Below, one piece after another: positions 57,151 to 64,000 of a DNA stretch of 64,000 bases; position 1 is the first letter of the stretch; every line of letters starts with the position of its first letter. The stretch is from the NCBI GenBank assembly GCA_038363925.1, contig JAQQWL010000004.1, positions 1 to 64,000 on the forward strand, given 5' to 3'. Position numbers and translations under genes: made by a program. The DNA comes from Apiospora phragmitis (taxonomy: Eukaryota; Ascomycota; Sordariomycetes; Amphisphaeriales; Apiosporaceae). The notes beneath the pieces are model-generated. The model had not been told where the DNA came from and ran no database searches. It saw nothing but the letters and a program-made list of their open reading frames with translations.

Positions 57151-59714
57151 GACGACGATGTGGGACGGGGACGTGTGGCTTGTGTTGATTTTACACGAAC
57201 ACGCGCGCACACATACACAAGTACGTCCAAAGGGGAGAACTGGCGGATGGACGGAGTGGGATTGGAAGGGAAGGGGGAAGGGGGAAGGGGGAAAGGAGAT
57301 GCCCACGGACAGAAGGTGTTTGCTAAAAGGAAATATTCTGGGATGGACTTTTCAGTATGGGAAAGATGAAAGCTCCCCGCCTTGCCTTGCCTCGATCTCA
57401 CTTACATTCTCACGACTATTTCCCTCCCAACCGCACACACTGCAAGCTTTCCCCAAGTCGGCGACTGGCAGCTTGCTGCGGAGAGCCTCGGATCTCACTC
57501 ACGCTGGACGCACGCGATCTCCCCTGTTCCTGTACCCCACCCCTACCCAAGCACTACTCTACAGAGCGCATCACATCCCTGCCGAGGACCGCACTGGGTT
57601 CCTCTTGCGTGAGTCTTTTCTTTTCTCGTATATCTCGGCCGGGCGATCCTGATGGGTGGGATGCGCTGGGCTAGATGGGCTAGCATAGCAGCAAAAACCC
57701 AAATGTCACATGAGGCCCCGGTGTTGTCGATGCGATGCCTGATCTGCACACTCGTTCCCACCCTTTCCCGGAGCTACTCGAGCTTCTTACCCCAGATTGC
57801 TTTTACCACTTTTCCCAGAACGAGCAGATGCCCGACCCGGGACTCCAATCAGAGCTCGCCGACCCTGGCCAGTATACTCCGACGGTGGGTAGGACCTGGG
57901 TAGGACAGACCATGCCGGTGCTATGGCCCATACGCTATGTGGTGCTCGATGCTACATTGCTGACAAGAAGCTACTGGCTGACTGGCCGTGAAGCTGGTCA
58001 CTGGCTAGTAATGCAGTGCAGGCCTCTGGGTAACACATGCAAGGCTATCACGAAACTCCTCCCCTTTGCCCCCTCTTCTCAGGCCCCCAGTCACCGCCGA
58101 AATGAACCTGGCCCTGGGCGGTTGTTTCCTTCTGCCTGTATGTTTATTAATGTTGTAACCCGCCGTACCGAGACTCCATAAACAGCGCGCAATGGCACGA
58201 CGTTCGTCGGCAAGACACGTCATTGGCATACAAGGGAGTGGCCATCTATCGGTCCTAATACACATAGACCAGCGCTTCGAGGAGTGAGTGAATGAAAATG
58301 GGGAAAGCGACATTCTTGGGAAGTATGTACGTACTTACGAATAGGAAATGGGGTTTTGGGGAAGTCTACTAACCCTCCCACCCAGAAGAATGTCTTCACG
58401 GACCTCGGTATACATTGCTAGGGCTTCTTTTCTATATTAACACACACAGATGAAAGATGAGTCCAATCCATTACATGAAAAGAAGCCTTTCCCGCGACAT
58501 CCACCCCCCGCATCTTGGCGAAGGGGGCCGTCGGGAAGCAACCAGCTAAAATAGCGGATGCCCCGCCCGCCCTAAAGAAAGCCGTTTATTGACAGGGAGG
58601 TCGGCAGCAGGGGAGGGGGAGAGGGGTTGACAATGGTTCCTCACCTTTCACGCATCCCTTCCCTCCAACTTCCAGTCCCAGCTGCCTGATCAGGAAAGAC
58701 GTGATGGGAGCTAGAGAACATTGAAGGCACCCAATCTAGTAGGAAGACCGAAACGGGGGATTTGTGACATCATCTGCACGACGTAGCGAAGCAGCGATCG
58801 CCCAGAAATCGATAGTGCTGATGGTAGATGATCCGACTTGGGGCAGAACGGGCCTACTGCTAAGGTTAGCTGCCAGGAACGAGGCCGACTAATAAGAAAG
58901 AGTCTCTGGCCGGAGCTTCTATACAGCCTAACCCTTCCTGTCCAAATATTGATTATGATGTGCAGCCTCTAGACCGGGATCTGCATGCAACCATGCAACC
59001 TCGCAACCCTTCTCGCTCACCTACACTCGAGATTCGCTCCTTCGATTACGAGTTAGGGAATGGTCTACATATGCAGCAAGTGGTCACCTGCATTCGGCTG
59101 CTTGGGTGCGGAGGAGAGATGTGGTGTATACTTACCTTGTTTGGGTTGCAGTCTGACAACAAAGTACTCTACGGATGCGGGGAAATGGCTGAGAGGGAGA
59201 AGAACAGAGCTCGTTTGAGCCGAGCTCCTTACCAGATCGAGGCCATCGTTGCCAACGCGACGAGAGAAGACTCCAAAGGAATGCTGGTCTGCCCGCTTTG
59301 CAAGCCACGCGAGGGAGGGGAAAAGCATCGAGTCCTGGGCCTTCACATGCTCTCAGCTCTTCTCGCTCTGCTCTAGCTGGCGCTGATCTCTGTGAACGGT
59401 CTGTCTGCCTGTACTGTTCCCAGAGTAATATAGAGAAATCGTGTGTGTGCCCCTCGGACTGTGCCCTGATGCATGGTACGATTCCAGCCGCGGCTGCCTT
59501 CATCTCCCTCTGTTTCCCCTCTCCGCACCCACTCCGCCCATTACTGGGTGTGTATGTGTAATTCCCGCCCGCGTGTATGTGATACCGCACTTCTCGTCGT
59601 CGCCTGCCATCATCGTGGAGGAGTTCCCAGCTTTCTCCCTTCTACTTCCCCATTGAGTGCCCGCTTGATGTGGCCGTGAGAAGAAAAACCTCAGAGTGAA
59701 CAATCATTGCCAGC
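57151..59714. other. Divergent intergenic region of repeat protein and DUF3712 gene
   Basis: 2.56 kb between two genes transcribed apart. A repeated GGGGGAAGG tract occurs at 57267-57296 in the repeat gene's leader. A 139-codon open frame near 58960 has no recognisable features and is not called. Confidence 0.45.
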
Positions 59715-61238
59715 ATGACCTCCGCCTTTAGAGAAGAGGTTCACAATGGGCCGAGCGCGCCGCCCTCGGTCCATGGCGCAGGGGGGGCAGCGTATGCTAC
59801 CAATGGAGAGCAGCAGCCAGGCACGTTCCTGGACGGTCCGGGGCGGGACGATGAGTCGATGGACGACCACGTCCAGGACAAAGTGCCGCCTGCCGCCACC
59901 CTCAACAAGAAGCAGAAGTTTAAGCGCCATTGCGGCAGGTTCAAGTGGTGGTATGTCGCAGGAAACATCATCTTCCTCGCGATATTCTTACCAATCTTGT
60001 AAGTAAATAGGACCCTCGATCTGAGTGAAGACGAGAGAGAGAGATAACACGTAAGACCGGAAGATTGCTGACACGGTTGGGTTTTCCTTCTCTAGATTCC
60101 TGGTGATCCTGCCCGCCATCGTGCAGCGCATCGTCGACGACCAGGGCCTGCCCATCAAGGGCGGCGCGTTCCTGTGCCTGTCGCCGACGCAGATGATGAT
60201 CTCGCTCGAGACGTCGCTCAAGACGCCGCTGGCCGTCCGGATCGACCCGCTGACCATGTTCCTGTACAACAAGGAGACGCCCGACTTCTCGCCCTTTGTC
60301 AACCTGACGCTGCCGGAGCAGAAGCTCGACGGCGAGACCGCCATCGTCGTGACGAACCGCACCGTCACTATCACCAACGAGACGGAGCTCATCACCTGGT
60401 TCGACGCGGTCTGGGACAAGCCGCAGACGGCGCTGTCGGTGCGGGGGGACTCAACGGTGCACCTGGGCGCGCTGCACTCCAAGGTGCACCTCGAGAAGAC
60501 GGTCGAGGTCAAGTCCCTGAACCAGCTGACGGGGTTCGGCATCGAGGCCCTGTCGCTCATCCTGCCGCCCTCGCTGACGGCCGCAACGTGCGCGGCACGC
60601 TGAACCTACCCAACTGGGGCAGCCTGACACTGGGCCTGGGCAACGTGTCGCTGAACCTGATGGCGGGCGACGTGCGCATCGGCCTCATCACGATTTACGA
60701 CGTGCTGATCCCGCCCGGCAACAACACGCGCGAGTTCGACGGCCGCCTCTTCCTCGACCAGGTCGCGGCCAACCTGGGCGCCGTGCTGGCGAGCCAGGGC
60801 GAGGCCCTGAACCAGGGCGTGGTCCGGATCGACGCGACGGGCAACGCGACCGTCGTCAACGGGCAGCACATCCCCTTTGTCGAGGCCATCCTGAAGAAGA
60901 AGCGCGTCACGTCCAAGATTGGCGTCTTTACTTTGCTCGGCGACGTCGTCGACAGCCTGACCCACAGCCAACAACAAGGAGCAGGTGGCGGTAACGGGAC
61001 GACGACGACGACAAATGGCTCGCTGGTGGATCTGGTCGGTGACACCTTCGGCAACAGCACCTTGCTGTCGCAGGCGTTGCATCATTGGACCAGCGCGCAG
61101 AAGCAGCAGACGCCAGGTGGTGGCGGCGGGGGAGGCGGAGTCGAGAGCAGATCTACGGCCACGCCCTGGTGGACAAGAGGGCCCTCATCGCTCCACCTAT
61201 TGAGGTTGGGCATGAAGATGAGGATGGGCAAGCTTTAG
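59715..61238 (+). CDS. DUF3712 fungal membrane protein, frame interrupted
   Basis: Type II membrane protein of the fungal DUF3712 family, function unknown. Exon 1 is 59715-59998, then an intron GTAAGT...CTCTAG, and exon 2 starts at 60096. The basic KKQKFKRHCGRFKWW stretch precedes a transmembrane helix (YVAGNIIFLAIFLPIL then FLVILPAIVQRIV), followed by an extracellular beta-rich domain with many NxT sites. The first frame stops at 60603, but the family sequence (DGRNVRGTLNLPNWGS, GLGNVSLNLMAGDV, TIYDVLIPPGNNT) continues in another frame from about 60577, consistent with one missing base next to 60576. After a glycine tract (about 61115-61139) a third frame, EQIYGHALVDKRALI, looks more protein-like than the one in phase, so the C-terminus is also uncertain (stop at 61238 or 61246). 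Confidence 0.75.
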
Positions 61239-61625
61239 TAGGCTGACTACAGAGAAAGGCAAATAAGCCGAACTAATGATTAATGTTTTCAAGGATTTTA
61301 TGTCAATTACTGGTTGTCAGTCCGTATGGGCCGAAAACGAACATGATGACGACAATGGGCTGATGACCACTAGCCACTGACACCAAATGAACGGAAGAAG
61401 TGGTGTCTATGAAAGGAATTACTCTGCCAATAATATAATATATACATGCACATATACCCGTAGTCCGACTGAGTCGTATCGGCGTGACCAAGCATCTCTT
61501 ATATCGACCCCGTTTCAATTGAATGGGCTATGCAAACTACCTATCGATGCACGTAGTTCTCTCACGCCGACTGAAAGATTATATTATTTATCGGGAATAG
61601 GAAGAGCAAGCAAGAGGTGCTCTCA
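61239..61625. other. Convergent spacer
   Basis: 3' flanks of the DUF3712 and UstYa-like genes; nothing else seen. Confidence 0.45.
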
Positions 61626-62793
61626 TCAGTGGCCGTGGCCGTGGCTCTCGTCGTCCCCCTGCCTCTCAAACCAGGCCATGGCGATGGCGTGCTTCCGCGC
61701 GTCCACGAGCGCCATGCTGCGCGGCTTGTAGAGCCCGCCCTCCTCCTGGCGCGCCGTAGAGAGCGCGCGCATGTGGCTGAACGAGCGGCACACGTGCGTC
61801 TGGTCCGAGTCGATGTAGTTGTGCTGCTTGCCCTCGCGGAAGCGCGTCGGGATCAGCGTCGTGCTGCCGTAGCACTGCACTGACTGCCGCAGGATGTCGA
61901 GGCAGTGCTCCACGTGGAAGGGGCTGTGGTGCTTGCCGTAGTAGTCCTTGTGAAGCGCCTTGCGGATGGCGTTCTTTTTTGGGGTGTCAATAAGGGATTC
62001 ACTGTTGTGAAGAATAGCACTTGGGGTAGGGGAAGTGAGTGGCTTTACTTACAACGCAGTGGAGGGTATGGAAAACGTCAAGCCTGTGTGCCGGATTCGT
62101 CACGTCAGCTACCTACGCCCCAAGCGAACTTAGAAGAACAGCCGCGTCTTGGCTTACCCAGCAGTGTATCCGCCTTCTCCCTCGTCGACGTACTCGTGGC
62201 GCTTATCGCCCCATGCCCGGGTGGCTTCTTCCTCGGTGATCGAGAAGTACCGGCCGCTGATGAGCCGCTCCCAGTTGTCATCGATTTCCTCGCTGGGTGT
62301 CCCAAACAGCACCATGTTCTCCGGCCAAGGTGCCTTGTCGTCGACGGGGTCGAGGAAGCCAGTCCCGTTGATGTCAAAATGGGGGCTCCGACGAAAGGTA
62401 ACCAGTTCAAGAGGAATTTCGGTGTCGGGAGCTGAGTAGGGTGGAACAGGGCTTTAGCCGGTTATCATGCATGATTGGGGGACTGGCGCTCAAGGGGCTT
62501 GCAGTGTGGCACAATTAACGCTCTCACTTACCGTGGTCGGTAGCAAAGCCCTCTTCGTAGGTACCCCACACGGCCACTTCTTCCTTGGTGGCGTTGCGAT
62601 CGATCAGGAGGACAATCGACAAACTGGCGAAAATAACTGTGAGCGCCCATGGCAGTAGGAGTACCAACTGTCGAGCCCTGCTCCTCTGTCTCGTATCTGG
62701 CGATGGCTTCTCTAGGAAGTGGTCCAACTCGCCTTCCGAGCCGGTATCCACGCTATCCACGGCCGAATACAACTTGTGCGACGGGGCTGCCAT
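61626..62793 (-). CDS. UstYa-like (DUF3328) oxidase
   Basis: Membrane-anchored protein of the UstYa/DUF3328 family, whose members catalyse oxidative cyclisation or related tailoring in fungal natural-product pathways, notably dikaritin RiPPs. Four exons, 62793-62532, 62431-62158, 62083-62053 (31 nt) and 61973-61626, join in frame to give 304 residues. The third intron uses an AAG acceptor. A cytosolic tail precedes one transmembrane helix (LVLLLPWALTVIFASLSIV). Then come PHFDINGTG, the W-x-R-L element in DDNWERLISGRYF, HEYVDEGEGGYTAG, and the two diagnostic HxxHC motifs, HTLHC and HVEHC, followed by SVQCYGSTTLIPTRF, NYIDSDQTHVCR and SFSHMR. The His-rich end GHGH is unusual. No UstYb partner, precursor peptide, tyrosinase or other cluster enzyme is visible nearby. 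Confidence 0.9.
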
Positions 62794-63854
62794 GGTTTCT
62801 CGATGATTGGTCACAGCCTGATAATAACAGGTATTAGGAGGAAAATCAGGTGGTGATGCTGCCGAGTCCTTTGGAGATGCTCGGGTGCAAACCGTAGAGC
62901 AATAATGAACGACTGAGCCAACGAGGGCGAAATGAAGGAATGAGTTACGAAAAGCAGTGAAGAATGAAATACTTGCTCGCACACAGGATAGCAACGTAGA
63001 TATGGCTTGAGCAGGTTGACGAAAAATTATTTGAGGCCTGCGAAGGACCCATTACAAACGAGCAAATAATTATTGAAATGAGACAATTCTCACTTCTCTC
63101 CTATTGACGCAATACTCACGGATGGGTGTGGCAATCTGGTTGCCGATTTCCCGGCATTAAAACACGCGCAATGTGCCGATCTACAGAGTGCATGTTTCTC
63201 ACGGATGCAGCGATCAAACACTTGATTAATATTTAATTAGGATATGGGGGAAACTACAAGTTGGTCAGTCCATGGAGCTATGGCATTTCATGATTAGGAA
63301 AAGGACCAGGCTAGTATCCTCATCTATTATGCGTAAGGAGGCGCATAGATCGAAGTCTATTAATTCTTCTCGAATATGACATCTTCGTGGTAGTAGTAGC
63401 TGCATTTCCAGGGCCAGTTTGCCAGGCTACCTTGACGAGAATCGTGAGATGGATGGGACGGGAAACAACCACCTTGGAGTTTGAAACAGCATGCTAAGCT
63501 CCCATTCAGGTTAGTGTCCAAAATGACTATGTTCATCAAAATGTCTCGGATAAAGTGACAGGACTCAGTAGCACCCATGTCCTGCAATATGAACTCATCC
63601 GCACGAAAGCGTCAGTCGCCCTATCTTCTACATCCTCTCCCTGCCGGTCGCCCAAATCGAGACATGTTGTCTGAGGCTGGTAGGCCTTAAGACAGAAACA
63701 CCTTCCGCCTATCCTCCAGCCGGACTTTGTCCTTCCAGCGACGGCTTACAAGAAGCCCACGCCGATGCGGCCCTGTTGGTTATGTTCTTGCGCCAATAGC
63801 TGGTCGTGGCCACTCTGATGTCCGCCCGGATTGGCAGCGGATGTGACCAGAAAC
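62794..63854. other. Intergenic, no supported gene
   Basis: 1.06 kb; UstYa-like promoter on the left and the 3' flank of the truncated gene on the right. Moderately AT-rich around 63010-63250. Nothing recognised. Confidence 0.4.
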
Positions 63855-64000
63855 TCATGCGGAGAAGAAGAAGCGGTCTACAAAGGCTCGGATCGCCGTG
63901 TCGGACTCCTCCTGCTCGTGCCCGGGGTAGTCCGACGCGCGCCTGGTGCGGACCGCCTGGGACGCGGTCTCGAGGAGGTCCTCGAGCAGGGGGCGGTCCC
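63855..64000 (-). CDS. 3' end of an unidentified gene, cut by window edge
   Basis: The last 146 bases encode, on the minus strand, 48 GC-rich codons ending in TGA at 63857-63855. The sequence is rich in Arg, Glu and Asp (PLLEDLLETASQAVRTRR, ending AFVDRFFFSA) with strong G/C third-position bias like the real genes here. It therefore appears to be genuine coding sequence, perhaps a C-terminal amphipathic helix. I do not recognise the family. Confidence 0.6.
   Translation of the reverse strand, partial: DRPLLEDLLETASQAVRTRRASDYPGHEQEESDTAIRAFVDRFFFSA

Noticed and set aside
58960..59376. 139-codon open frame upstream of the DUF3712 gene
   Set aside because: Contains a CPLC pair but no second pair or recognisable domain; composition is intergenic.
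53541..62793. Dikaritin-type RiPP cluster made of the repeat protein (precursor) and the UstYa-like oxidase
   Set aside because: RiPP precursors of this class have short core peptides each flanked by KR sites. Here dibasic sites are absent between nearly all units, the units are hydrophobic helices of constant length, and no UstYb, tyrosinase or protease is nearby.
1..64000. CRISPR arrays or bacterial operons
   Set aside because: All genes are spliced fungal genes, and the only regular repeats are coding tandem units and microsatellites.

Overview
The window is one chromosome end of a filamentous ascomycete (Pezizomycotina; gene content fits Sordariomycetes, species not determinable from sequence alone). 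It opens at base 1 with CCCTAA telomere repeats, followed by about 1.7 kb of extremely AT-rich, apparently RIP-mutated subtelomeric DNA, and then changes abruptly into normal gene-bearing DNA. Genes have short spliceosomal introns (mostly 45-160 nt) with GTAAGT/GTATGT donors and fungal branch sites.

Region 2-30 kb is accessory: a GH7 cellobiohydrolase only 2.7 kb from the telomere, an SDR oxidoreductase, a kinase-like protein with degenerate motifs, a DUF7726 protein, a small NTF2-like protein, a GH16 glucanase, an RTA1-family membrane protein divergent from a broken Zn2Cys6 regulator, a delta-12 fatty acid desaturase and an M14 metallocarboxypeptidase with an in-frame stop. Long gaps separate these genes. 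Region 29.7-42.2 kb is a compact housekeeping block: eIF3k, cofactor-independent phosphoglycerate mutase, Mediator subunit 9, tubulin cofactor C and the Ski3 TPR protein. Region 43-53 kb holds a GH5_12 steryl/ceramide beta-glucosidase and a Bck1/Mkh1-type MAPKKK of the cell-wall-integrity pathway. Region 53.5-64 kb is accessory again: a 1171-residue secreted repeat protein, a DUF3712 membrane protein, a UstYa-like oxidase and the 3' end of one more gene.

The most unusual object is the repeat protein at 53541-57150. After a signal peptide, one dibasic site and a Gly/Ser linker, residues 223-1153 are exactly 49 consecutive 19-residue units without a single insertion or deletion, arranged as eight four-unit (76-residue) super-repeats and an array of thirteen single units. 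I recognise no described family for it. A second lead is the 626-bp spacer shared by the RTA1 gene and the regulator pseudogene, which carries three copies of the 10-bp palindrome ATACGCGTAT.

Several conserved genes (Med9, MAPKKK, DUF3712, NTF2-like, kinase-like) continue in a different frame after an apparent single-base indel. This suggests uncorrected indels in the assembly, although real decay is also possible for the accessory genes. The stop codons in the carboxypeptidase and the regulator are substitutions and are better candidates for true mutations.
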